Source: an uncultured Brachybacterium sp. (GTDB taxonomy: Bacteria; Actinomycetota; Actinomycetes; Actinomycetales; Dermabacteraceae). From it: a DNA stretch of 64,000 bases. Position numbers and translations under genes: made by a program. This document shows positions 15,284-23,015 of this stretch, in pieces. The first letter of the stretch is position 1. Each line of letters starts with the position of its first letter. The notes beneath the pieces were generated by a model, which saw nothing but the letters and a program-made list of their open reading frames with translations, searched no databases and was not told the origin of the DNA. The DNA lies in NCBI RefSeq assembly GCF_947500705.1, contig NZ_CANMSY010000005.1, positions 62,001 to 126,000 of the forward strand, given 5' to 3'.

Positions 15284-17281
15284 ATGTCCATGAGCAGTCC
15301 TACACAGGCCGACGACGCACTACTGAGCGCCTCGTTCTCGCTCTACTCGAATCCGGGGGCCTACGCCCTGCTACTTGGCGCAGGCGTGTCGGCCTCGAGC
15401 GGGATCCTTACGGCGTGGCCGCTCTTCATGGATCTGGTCGGTCAAGTTGCAACGCTTGAGGGCGAGGAGCCGGAGGATCCAGAGGCCTGGTACCTCGACA
15501 AGTTCGGAGTCGCCCCCACGTACGAGGGCGTCCTGGAGAAGCTCGGCCCTACCCAGCATGAGCGGCAGCGCCTGCTGCGCGGCTACTTCGAGCGCAGTGC
15601 GGAGGACATCGAGGCGGACGAAAAGCTCCCGACCCCTGCGCATCGGGCGATCGCCCGGCTCGTACGGGCTGGCGCAGTGCGGGTGATCGTGACGCTCAAC
15701 TTCGACCACCTGATCGAGCAGGCAATCCGCGACGAAGGCTTGGAGCCGACGATCGTCGCCAGCCCGGCAGACATCACGGGCATGGCACCGCTGCACACGC
15801 TGGACTGCTGCGTCGTGCACTTGCACGGCGACTATCTTGACCCGACCTCGATGCGCAACACGGTCGACGAGCTCGGCGAGTACGACCCGGCAACGCAGAA
15901 CCTGCTCGAGCGCATTCTGCAGGACTACGGGCTGATCGTGGCGGGTTGGTCTGCTGCGTACGACCCAGTGCTGCGTAAGGCCATTGCGGAGCACTATTCT
16001 ACGCGGTTCACGATGACGTGGATTGAACGGAGCGAGGCGAAAGAAGATGCCGCGCAACTACGCATATTGAAGAAGGGCGTAGCGGTCACGGCGGATGCAG
16101 ACACGGCCTTCGGGCATCTCGCCGACGGCGTCGCGGCGCTCACCGCACGGCAGTCGAGACATCCGCTCACGATCCCGGTTGCCGTTGAGACAGCGAAGCG
16201 CGAGCTGGCCGGCCGTCCCGTGGCCATCGGGCTCCACGATCGTCTGCGTCAAGAGCTTGGCCGGCTGCACGACCGGCCCGAGTTCTACGTCTACACCCAG
16301 AAGGACCCCGGCCCCTACGAGGAGCTGGTCGAACGGGTTGAGGAGGCGACTCTGCTCCCGGCGGCGCTCGTGGCGACTTTGGCGTATTGGGGGAGCCCGG
16401 AGACCGATCGCTGGTGGCTCAGCGAGGTTCCGCGCTTCGCGACCGGGGTTGACGGGAGCGGTTCTGTCAGGCTTCTGAACTTACGTGTCGTCTCAGGGGC
16501 CATGCTGTTTTACGCGGCAGGGATCGCCGCAGTAGCTGCACAGCGCTACGACCTGCTCGGCCAGCTCTTCGCTGCGCGGCGATCTAGGGGCCAAGGCAGA
16601 GCCTTCGAGACACTTGGAGCCTCCCTCCGCTCGTCCTCTACGTACTACGAAGACGCCTCTGATCGTGATACCCGGCTTCACGGAAAACTCGCGCCACTAC
16701 TGCAAGACGTCCTAAAGATCGGACACGAGCCACTTGAAGACGCATGGCAAGCGTTCGAACTACTACGGATGACCTGGGTCGCGACCCAGCACCAATCGTT
16801 CGATGAACTGCGCGATGAATACTGGCGCGCCGACGACAAAGTCCTAAGCACAGAAGAGCTTGCTAGAGCCACTGAGGAGCCGACGGATACGTTTGATGAC
16901 GTTCGGGCGACCGAGCATAGGTTCGCGTTCGAGGCGCGCGATAGGCATCTCGGTCGGCTCGGCCGTCTCGCGCGGGTCGGTCGGCCACACATCTTGGCGA
17001 GCGAGCGGGAGATGCGCGATGACTGGGCTCCGAACCCGGTCGTTCGTAGGCTTATTGACGACGTGCAGCTCGACGGGAATGCAAGCCCGCTCGTCACCAC
17101 AGGACTATTTCGGAAGAGCGGTGACGCGCTGCTCGCGATGCAGGCCGTATCCGCAGTACTCGGAGCGACAGCAACTGATCTGATCGAGAAACAGCTGCCT
17201 CCTGGCGGGGGAGCAATGCCTTGGGAAATTTGGCTGGACAGCGGGCTGCCGCCAGTGCGTGAAAGTCCGGGTGATCGCTAG
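15284..17281 (+). CDS. SIR2-domain protein, candidate anti-phage NADase
   Basis: 665 aa. The N-terminal SIR2-like Rossmann domain (about residues 25-290) shows GAGVS (32-36), the TLNFD motif with Asn139 and Asp141, and HLHGDY with His181, followed by VAGWSAAYDPVL. These are the NAD-binding and catalytic positions of SIR2 defence enzymes that deplete NAD upon infection. The remaining 370 residues are mostly helical, with no motif I recognise, and probably sense a trigger or oligomerise. No adjacent Argonaute, Thoeris ThsB or HerA gene is visible, so it looks like a stand-alone effector. ATG 15290 is an alternative start. Defence is inferred from domain and context. Confidence 0.8.
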   Translation: MSMSSPTQADDALLSASFSLYSNPGAYALLLGAGVSASSGILTAWPLFMDLVGQVATLEGEEPEDPEAWYLDKFGVAPTYEGVLEKLGPTQHERQRLLRGYFERSAEDIEADEKLPTPAHRAIARLVRAGAVRVIVTLNFDHLIEQAIRDEGLEPTIVASPADITGMAPLHTLDCCVVHLHGDYLDPTSMRNTVDELGEYDPATQNLLERILQDYGLIVAGWSAAYDPVLRKAIAEHYSTRFTMTWIERSEAKEDAAQLRILKKGVAVTADADTAFGHLADGVAALTARQSRHPLTIPVAVETAKRELAGRPVAIGLHDRLRQELGRLHDRPEFYVYTQKDPGPYEELVERVEEATLLPAALVATLAYWGSPETDRWWLSEVPRFATGVDGSGSVRLLNLRVVSGAMLFYAAGIAAVAAQRYDLLGQLFAARRSRGQGRAFETLGASLRSSSTYYEDASDRDTRLHGKLAPLLQDVLKIGHEPLEDAWQAFELLRMTWVATQHQSFDELRDEYWRADDKVLSTEELARATEEPTDTFDDVRATEHRFAFEARDRHLGRLGRLARVGRPHILASEREMRDDWAPNPVVRRLIDDVQLDGNASPLVTTGLFRKSGDALLAMQAVSAVLGATATDLIEKQLPPGGGAMPWEIWLDSGLPPVRESPGDR

Positions 17282-17389
17282 TCGATTGGTTTGGAGCCTC
17301 TTAGGGCTTAACGTGCCAGCCATCGCCTTAGCCAACTTGTATTGTTAACAGCTCTCAGGGTCAAGTCCTGGACCATAACCCTGGGTCAC
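17282..17389. other. Gap after the SIR2 gene
   Basis: 108 bp without a gene, between the convergent SIR2 gene and pilin pseudogene. Contains short near-repeats (TCTCAGGGTCAAG and CCCTGGGTCACTT) but no clear terminator. Confidence 0.35.
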
Positions 17390-17902
17390 TTAAAATGTCC
17401 CCCAGCTCGCATCGCCCTTGAGCCACGGGCTGTAAGCGGCTGAATCCATGCCGAGCGCCGGGCAAGCTTCGGCAGATTGAGAAGTGGGACCGACATGCAC
17501 TTCACTAAGCCCGATGGATGAGCCGATGCGAAAGTATGATTCGCTGCCGGAGGGTCGGGCGCCGAGAACAAAACTAACCCCATCTGATCAATATAGAAGG
17601 TAATGGTATGGGTCAGGCTCTCTAGTCAACCTACTTCCCGCCGGAAGGGCTCCGCGTATCTCAATGTGATTTATCGGATAGTGCGAATTCTCTACGCCAA
17701 ACATCTGTATTAGCTTGGCGGCGCTCTGAAGGTCAGACTTTTTTACCGACTCCTTCGCCCTCTCCTGGATGCCAGCGTAAGCAACGATACTGATCGCCGC
17801 CAGAATCGCAATAACTACGATGACGACCAGTAGCTCAACGATCGTGAACCCTTTATTCGGGCCCCCCGATGCGTTTTGGGGTGCGTGTCGTGAAGTTGAA
17901 AG
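17390..17902 (-). pseudogene. Type IV pilin pseudogene: start lost to IS30, internal TGA
   Basis: Reads NKGFTIVELLVVIVVIAIL, then AAISIVAYAGIQERAKESVK, continuing through a globular part to PYHYLLY, where a TGA occurs at 17588-17590. The same frame then continues as SDGVSFVLGARPSGSESYFR and on to AEACPALGMDSA, ending at a TAA (17390-17392). The downstream part is pilin-like and has the second Cys expected of a pilin disulfide; the TGA sits where a Cys (TGT/TGC) would give YCSDG. Upstream of the cleavage site no in-frame start codon remains before the IS30-family end at 17903. Two independent lesions make this a dead gene. Confidence 0.85.
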
Positions 17903-19010
17903 CGGTGGTGTCAAAGCGTGGAAGCAACATGGGGCTCGCCGGCCAGTAGTCGGGCGAAGGATTCTGTCGGTGTCAGGAAGCCGAGTCGGCGTCGGGGTCG
18001 GTTGTTGATCTCCTCGGCGATGGTGGTGAGGTAGGGCTGGTGGTCGGGGATCGCGGTGCCCTTGGGGAGGTACTCCCGGTAGAGCCGGTTCGTGTTCTCG
18101 TTGCTGGGCCGCTGCCAGGGCGAGTGAGGGTCGGCGAAGTAGACCGGCATGTCCGTGGCCAGGGAGACCTTCGCGTGTTGCGCCATCTCGGAGCCCTGGT
18201 CCCACGCTAGCGAGGCCTGCATCATCCTGGGCAGCTCGGTGAAGTACTCGATGACCGCGTCCGCGGTGCCCTCGGCATGTTTGGAGGGCAGGGCGAGCAG
18301 GCCGGTGAACCCGCTCATCCGCTCTACCAGGGTCGCGGCGCACGAGGCCCCGTTCTTCCCGATGATCAGGTCGCCCTCCCAGTTCCCCGGCACCCGCCGC
18401 TGCGCGGCGTCCTCGCCCCGTTCCGCGATCGGGACCATCCCCACGATCGGCCCGCCCCTGGTCCGGCCGGTGGTGCGGGGCCGGCGCTTGGTCCGTTTGG
18501 ACTGTAAGAAGATCCCACGTTTGGCGAGTTCTCCGCGGGGGATCGCGTAGATGTACTGGTAGATCGCTTCTCCGCTGACGGTGCGGCCCTGAGCGTCGGG
18601 AGAGTTCGCCATGCGGTCAACGGTCGGGTCTGCGGCCTCCAGACGCAAGCGGCCCGCGATCTCGTTCGGCGTCCACGACGCCGCGAGGTCGGCGTTCACT
18701 CGGGCCTCGAGCACGGGATCCTTCGCGACTTTCCTGACCTGTGGGCGCGAGCGCTGGCGCTGCGCTTTCACGTCCGCGGTCACGGCTTGATAGCCACGGG
18801 TCTTCGTCGAGTTCCGTCGCATCTCCCTGGAGACCACTGACGGGCATCTGCCCAGGTGAGAAGCGATTCGACGGACTCCCCACCCGGCCTTCGATCCCGT
18901 TGAGATCTCCATCCGCTCCGCGAACGTGAGCCGCCGCCGCACCATCCCAGGCCTCCTCGCCTCGAGCCCCCACCGACCGGGAGTGTTGCTACGACGCTAT
19001 GACACCACCG
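17903..19010 (-). mobile_element. IS30-family insertion sequence
   Basis: About 1108 bp, bounded by imperfect inverted repeats of about 26 bp that begin CGGTGGTGTCA at both ends (17903 inward and 19010 inward, four mismatches beyond). One transposase gene fills it. The flanking bases (GAAAG left, GGAGG right) show no obvious target duplication, suggesting a later deletion or recombination on one side. Confidence 0.85.
17911..18945 (-). CDS. IS30-family transposase
   Basis: 344 aa. N-terminal HTH region (LTFAERMEISTGSKAGWGVR..., SVVSREMRRN) is typical of IS30, which binds its terminal repeats. The catalytic DDE core is visible: Asp in NWEGDLIIGKNGAS, Asp in SLAWDQGSEMAQH, and Glu in PSNENTNRLYREYLPKGT, the last being the family signature. 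The frame is intact. The stop codon lies inside the left terminal repeat. Confidence 0.95.
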   Translation of the reverse strand: MVRRRLTFAERMEISTGSKAGWGVRRIASHLGRCPSVVSREMRRNSTKTRGYQAVTADVKAQRQRSRPQVRKVAKDPVLEARVNADLAASWTPNEIAGRLRLEAADPTVDRMANSPDAQGRTVSGEAIYQYIYAIPRGELAKRGIFLQSKRTKRRPRTTGRTRGGPIVGMVPIAERGEDAAQRRVPGNWEGDLIIGKNGASCAATLVERMSGFTGLLALPSKHAEGTADAVIEYFTELPRMMQASLAWDQGSEMAQHAKVSLATDMPVYFADPHSPWQRPSNENTNRLYREYLPKGTAIPDHQPYLTTIAEEINNRPRRRLGFLTPTESFARLLAGEPHVASTL

Positions 19011-19094
19011 GGAGGCGGGCCAGGTGCTGGGCTCGGTGAGGTGTCAGAGGCTTCGCGTAGCTTCGGAGTAGATGCCCAGCCAGAGGAGATTCCA

Positions 19095-19808
19095 GTGTCG
19101 GCGAATGCCTATCCCTACCCCGTCGCCGTCTCACGCCTCACCAAGGGCGAACAATCTCGCGAGTCGCAGAACTTGAGAGCCATACGTTGGCTCCTGGAGC
19201 AGCCCGGCGGCTCGGTAGTCGTCGTGACGCCCCGCGCTGACATCCCCAGCGAGAGCCTCACCAAGCTGGTGGCGAAGACTGGCGTGGCGCACATGAGATG
19301 GCGCGGATCCTCCATGGGGTCGCTCGCGGGCCACCGTGCAATCGTTGCCTGGCCGGATCGGCAGCACCTGAATGATCTGTGCGGCGTCAAGGTGGACGCT
19401 CTCGCCGTCATCGAATGGGGCGAGCCGGAGACGGAGGAGTGGATCGAGGATGCCAACCCGGTGCAGCTGTACGCCGACCGCATCGTTGAGCCTGCTGAGC
19501 CGGCCGATGCCACGGGAGCAGTGGGTTCGCTTCCGGAAGGCGTGGAAAACGTACTGCAGTACCTGGCCCTGACGGCTCAGGAGTTCGGCACCGACATGGA
19601 GTGGCACGAAGAGCAGAAGCTCAAGGCGGACATGATGCACCGGCCCGAGCGATGGGCCGGCGTCACGGTGAAGCAGGTGCGCGAACGGTGTCGCGCGCTC
19701 GGGCTGTCGCCGATTGACGTCGACACCATCGGTGGCTACCTCCAGCGGCGGAAGGATGGCGGCCGGTTCCGTGTAGATCGTTCCTATCGAGGGTTCCAGT
19801 TCAACTGA
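19095..19808 (+). CDS. Protein of unknown function, 237 aa
   Basis: Start placed at GTG 19095, which has AGAGGAG about 8 nt upstream; an in-frame ATG at 18999 lies inside the IS30 end and is unlikely. The N-terminal half (LRAIRWLLEQPGGSVVVVTP ... HRAIVAWPDRQHLNDLCG) looks like an alternating alpha/beta domain without a recognisable P-loop. The C-terminal third (KADMMHRPERWAGVTVKQVRERCRALGL) resembles a winged-helix-like DNA-binding part. No family assigned. It is flanked by an IS30 element and an HTH gene, in accessory DNA. Confidence 0.6.
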   Translation: MSANAYPYPVAVSRLTKGEQSRESQNLRAIRWLLEQPGGSVVVVTPRADIPSESLTKLVAKTGVAHMRWRGSSMGSLAGHRAIVAWPDRQHLNDLCGVKVDALAVIEWGEPETEEWIEDANPVQLYADRIVEPAEPADATGAVGSLPEGVENVLQYLALTAQEFGTDMEWHEEQKLKADMMHRPERWAGVTVKQVRERCRALGLSPIDVDTIGGYLQRRKDGGRFRVDRSYRGFQFN

Positions 19809-19845
19809 TATCGCGGTTGCGGGCAAGGTAGCCGACGGCGTCACC

Positions 19846-20235
19846 TCACGTCGGCTGATTCGCCTTCGTCGGATCCCGCAGCACCACCCCAGCCTTGAGG
19901 ATCGCCATGCGCATGGTCTCTTGGTTCACCTTCAGCACCTCGGCAACCTGAGACAGTGAGCTTCCCGCTTCATACAGGCGAGCCGCTTCTGCCACCTGCT
20001 GCTTGGTGAGCGGCTGGCGGCGGACCACCACGCTGTTGGCGCGCAGGATGCCGAGGATGGTGGAATTGGCGACGCCGTACTCCTTGGCCAGAGCGGTAGA
20101 GGTCTCCCCTGCGCTGTAGCGGGAAGCTACATCAGCACGAGCGGTGTCGCTGAGGCGGTTCCACTTGCGGTGCGGCTTCGTGATCGCGGGATTTCGTGGA
20201 GCCGTGTCCGGTGAGCGGTCCGGGCGGACGGCCAC
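19846..20235 (-). CDS. Protein with two resolvase-like HTH units
   Basis: The reliable part is about 129 aa from a GTG at 20235, but that codon has no ribosome binding site and the frame is open further upstream to the terminator at 20335, so the true start is unclear and the gene may be a 5'-truncated remnant. Two consecutive Hin/resolvase-type HTH motifs are seen: LSDTARADVASRYSAGETST with ALAKEYGVANSTILGILRA, then LTKQQVAEAARLYEAGSSLS with QVAEVLKVNQETMRMAILKA. Such units end serine recombinases, though no catalytic domain is present here. A DNA-binding role is likely; the target is unknown. Confidence 0.55.
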   Translation of the reverse strand: MAVRPDRSPDTAPRNPAITKPHRKWNRLSDTARADVASRYSAGETSTALAKEYGVANSTILGILRANSVVVRRQPLTKQQVAEAARLYEAGSSLSQVAEVLKVNQETMRMAILKAGVVLRDPTKANQPT

Positions 20236-20334
20236 AGGAGCGGCTGTATCGGGCCTGGTAGCGGCCAGAATCGGCGCTACGACCCCTGTTACGGAATATG
20301 TGGAACAGAGGTCAATAAGGTCGACCGAGAGAGA

Positions 20335-20364
20335 GCACCCTCCCACCTGCTGGTGGGAGGGTGT
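20335..20364. terminator. Terminator of the ectoine-type operon
   Basis: 13-bp stem (GCACCCTCCCACC against GGTGGGAGGGTGT, one G-T pair) with a TGCT loop, 51 bp past the aldehyde dehydrogenase stop. It marks the end of the minus-strand operon and the boundary to the accessory region. Confidence 0.75.
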
Positions 20365-20414
20365 TCTGCATTCTCCACCTCTCCGCATGCTCAGCCCCTT
20401 CCGGTCCCGGACCG

Positions 20415-21791
20415 TCAGCTCTTCACGGGCCCCACCCAGATCTGCTGGGCGTTGGTGAACTCGCGGATGCCGTGCGGGCCCAGCTCGCGGCCGTAGCCCG
20501 AGCGCTTGATCCCGCCGGAGGGCAGGCGCGGATCCGATTTCACGATCCCGTTGACCGCGACCTGCCCCGCCTCGATCCGGCGGGCCAGCGCGACCCCGCG
20601 CTCGGTCTCGGTCCAGATCGCGGCGCCGAGCCCGTAGGGGGTGTCGTTCGCGAGGGCCAGGGCATGCTCCGCATCATCCGCCGCCATCACCACGGCGAGC
20701 GGCCCGAAGGTCTCCTCGGTGCAGGCCGCCATTCCCGGCTCGACCCCGGTCAGCAGCGTCACCGGGTAGAAGAAGCCCTGCCCCTCCGGCATCTCTCCGC
20801 CGAGGACCAGGGTGGCGCCGGCCTCGACGCTCGTGGTGACCTGTCGGTGCAGGTTCTCGCGCAGCTCCTTCCGAGCGATCGGCCCCACCTTGGTGGCCGC
20901 ATCGCGGGGATCACCGACCACCAGGTCCCGCAGCTGGGCGGTGAGCAGTTCGACGAACTCGTCGTGCACGGAGCGCTCCACGATCACCCGCTTCGCGGCG
21001 ATGCAGGACTGGCCGGCGTTGATGATCCGCGAGAGCGCCGAGACCTCCGCAGCTTTCGCGAGATCCGCATCGGCCAGCACGATGCAGGGGTCGGAGCCTC
21101 CGAGCTCGAGCACCGCGGGCTTGATCTCGCTCCCGGCGATCGAGGCGACCTTCGCCCCGGCCCGGTCCGAGCCGGTGAAGGAGACCGCCTGGACACGGGG
21201 ATCGCGGATCACCTGCTCGACGTCCTCGGTGGCGGCCAGCAGGGTCTGGAAGACGCCCTCGGGAGCACCGGCGGCTCGGAACACCTCCTCGAGCGCGGCG
21301 GCGCAGCCCGGCACATGCGGGTCGTGCTTCATGATGGCGGTGTTCCCGGCCATCAGCGCCGGAGCGCAGAAGCGGAAGGCGACCCAGAACGGAGCGTTCC
21401 AGGGCAGGATCCCGAGCACCGGCCCCAGCGGCAGGTACTGCACGTAGGAGGAGGTCGCGTCGGACTCCAGATGTTCCTCGGCCAGGTACTCGGGACCGAA
21501 CTCTGCGTAGTGCTCGGCGGCCCACGCAGATTTCGCGACCTCGCCCCGGGCCTCACTGATCGGCTTGCCCATCTCCTCGGTCATCAGGGGTGCGAGCTCC
21601 TCGGTGTGCTCGCGCAGATAGGTCGCGACATTGCGCAGCACCTCGGCGCGCTCGGCGAGGGTGGTGTCCTTCCAGGAGGTGTACGCGGCCTGGGAGCGAT
21701 CGATGGTCGACGTGATCTCCGCGGGGGTGGCGGCGGGCACCTCGCGGACGACGGCACCGGTGGTGGGATCGATGGCGGTCAGCACGGTCAT
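20415..21791 (-). CDS. NAD(P)-dependent semialdehyde dehydrogenase (DoeC/GabD-like)
   Basis: 458-aa aldehyde dehydrogenase. Family motifs: PWNAPFW in the cofactor site, SFTGSDRAG (GxxxxG), the general base Glu in LELGGSDP, the catalytic Cys in NAGQSCIAAKR, and EETFGPLA. Closest type by pattern is succinate-semialdehyde dehydrogenase. As last gene of an operon with an ectoine-hydrolase-like protein and a diaminobutyrate-type transaminase, it probably oxidises aspartate semialdehyde to aspartate (DoeC role). Substrate is inferred from context; a GABA-pathway role is the alternative. The next upstream gene ends 16 bp before its start. Confidence 0.88.
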   Translation of the reverse strand: MTVLTAIDPTTGAVVREVPAATPAEITSTIDRSQAAYTSWKDTTLAERAEVLRNVATYLREHTEELAPLMTEEMGKPISEARGEVAKSAWAAEHYAEFGPEYLAEEHLESDATSSYVQYLPLGPVLGILPWNAPFWVAFRFCAPALMAGNTAIMKHDPHVPGCAAALEEVFRAAGAPEGVFQTLLAATEDVEQVIRDPRVQAVSFTGSDRAGAKVASIAGSEIKPAVLELGGSDPCIVLADADLAKAAEVSALSRIINAGQSCIAAKRVIVERSVHDEFVELLTAQLRDLVVGDPRDAATKVGPIARKELRENLHRQVTTSVEAGATLVLGGEMPEGQGFFYPVTLLTGVEPGMAACTEETFGPLAVVMAADDAEHALALANDTPYGLGAAIWTETERGVALARRIEAGQVAVNGIVKSDPRLPSGGIKRSGYGRELGPHGIREFTNAQQIWVGPVKS

Positions 21792-21806
21792 AGGGTGCTG
21801 CTCCTC

Positions 21807-23015
21807 TCAGAAGCGGGGGGCGAGCACGGCGCCGGTCGGGAAGGACCGGGCGGAGCTCTCGTGGACGGTGAAGTCCTCGGGCAGGGTGAAGAACGACTCG
21901 CAGCCATTCTTCGTGATGTGGACGGTGTCCGAGATGCCGACGGTCTTGTTCCCGTCCACGCCCCACATCCACGGCAGCAGGTGGAAGGTCATGCCCTCCT
22001 CGAGCTGCCGCTCATCGCCTTCCAGGAGGGAGACGATGTACCCCTCGTCCCAGGAGGGCGGGAAGGCGATCCCGATCGAGTAGCCGGCGCGGGTGACCAG
22101 CTGGGCACCCACGTCGTTGCTCTCGATGCGGGTACGGGTCAGCTCCGCGATCTCGGAGACGGTCACCCCCGGCTTCATCAGGGCTCGCAGCTCCGCGAGG
22201 GTCTGCTTCATCAGCTCCTGCGCGGAGTGCATCGAGTCCGAGAGCGCCCCGTTGACCACGGTGCGCATCATCGCCGTGTGATACCTCCGGTAGCACCCGC
22301 CGACCTCGAGGAAGACGTGCTCGCCGGGCCGGATCATGCGGCCCTCCCAGGTGGAATGACCGATCATCGAGCGAGGGCCGGAGGCGACGTAGGGCGCCAC
22401 CGCCGGGAACTCCCCGCCCGCCCGGAACATCGCCGAGGTGATCGCGGCGGCCACATCGTTCTCGGTGGCCCCTGCCATGGCCGCGCCGAGCCCGGCGGCC
22501 ATCCCGGCCTCCCCGGCATAGGCCGCGAGCTGCATCACCTCGATCTCCGCGGGCGACTTGCGGATCCGTCCCTCCTCGACGATCCCGAAGCAGTCCACGA
22601 GCCCCTCGCCGAAGGCCTCGTGGAAGCGGTCCTGCTGATAGGCGGGGAAGTAGTAGCTGTTGCGCTCGTAGCCCACCCGGGAGTCCCCCAGCCGCAGGTC
22701 GCGCAGGGTGCTGACCAGCTCGAGGATCGCGTCTCCGCTGTCGGGATAGGCCCGGGAGTTCTCGAGCCAGGTCCGCGCGATCACGTTGGACTCCTCGAGG
22801 GCGCGGGTGATCATGACCGAGTCCGCGCTGAGAGGGACGATCAGGGCCTGGAAGTAGGAGTACCCGGTGGTCTGATAGTCGGTGAGGTACATCAGGTTCT
22901 CGGGGTCGGTGATGATCACCGCGTCCAGCTCCCGCTCCGTCATCCGCCGCCTCAGCTCCCCCACCCGTCGTTCGTACTCCTCGGGGGCGAAGGTCATATC
23001 GGACCGACGGCGCAT
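21807..23015 (-). CDS. doeA: M24-family hydrolase, likely ectoine hydrolase
   Basis: 402-aa pita-bread-fold protein of the creatinase/prolidase type. An N-terminal creatinase domain (ERRVGELRRRMTERELDAVIITDPENLMYLTDYQTTGYS) is followed by the M24 catalytic domain (GHSTWEGRMIRPGEHVFLEVG, MMRTVVNG, GYSIGIAFPPSW, EEGMTFHLLPWMW). The GHSTxE and FPP-W patterns fit DoeA/EutD, which opens the ectoine ring to N-acetyl-diaminobutyrate. The start overlaps the transaminase stop (TGATG), showing tight coupling. Typical metallopeptidase ligands are partly replaced, as known for DoeA and creatinase. Another Xaa-Pro-like amidase function cannot be excluded. Confidence 0.8.
   Translation of the reverse strand: MRRRSDMTFAPEEYERRVGELRRRMTERELDAVIITDPENLMYLTDYQTTGYSYFQALIVPLSADSVMITRALEESNVIARTWLENSRAYPDSGDAILELVSTLRDLRLGDSRVGYERNSYYFPAYQQDRFHEAFGEGLVDCFGIVEEGRIRKSPAEIEVMQLAAYAGEAGMAAGLGAAMAGATENDVAAAITSAMFRAGGEFPAVAPYVASGPRSMIGHSTWEGRMIRPGEHVFLEVGGCYRRYHTAMMRTVVNGALSDSMHSAQELMKQTLAELRALMKPGVTVSEIAELTRTRIESNDVGAQLVTRAGYSIGIAFPPSWDEGYIVSLLEGDERQLEEGMTFHLLPWMWGVDGNKTVGISDTVHITKNGCESFFTLPEDFTVHESSARSFPTGAVLAPRF

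Noticed and set aside
17588-17590. TGA as a selenocysteine or programmed read-through codon in the pilin
   Set aside because: The gene also lacks a start codon because of the IS30 end, so simple decay explains the stop. No SECIS-like hairpin was noticed.
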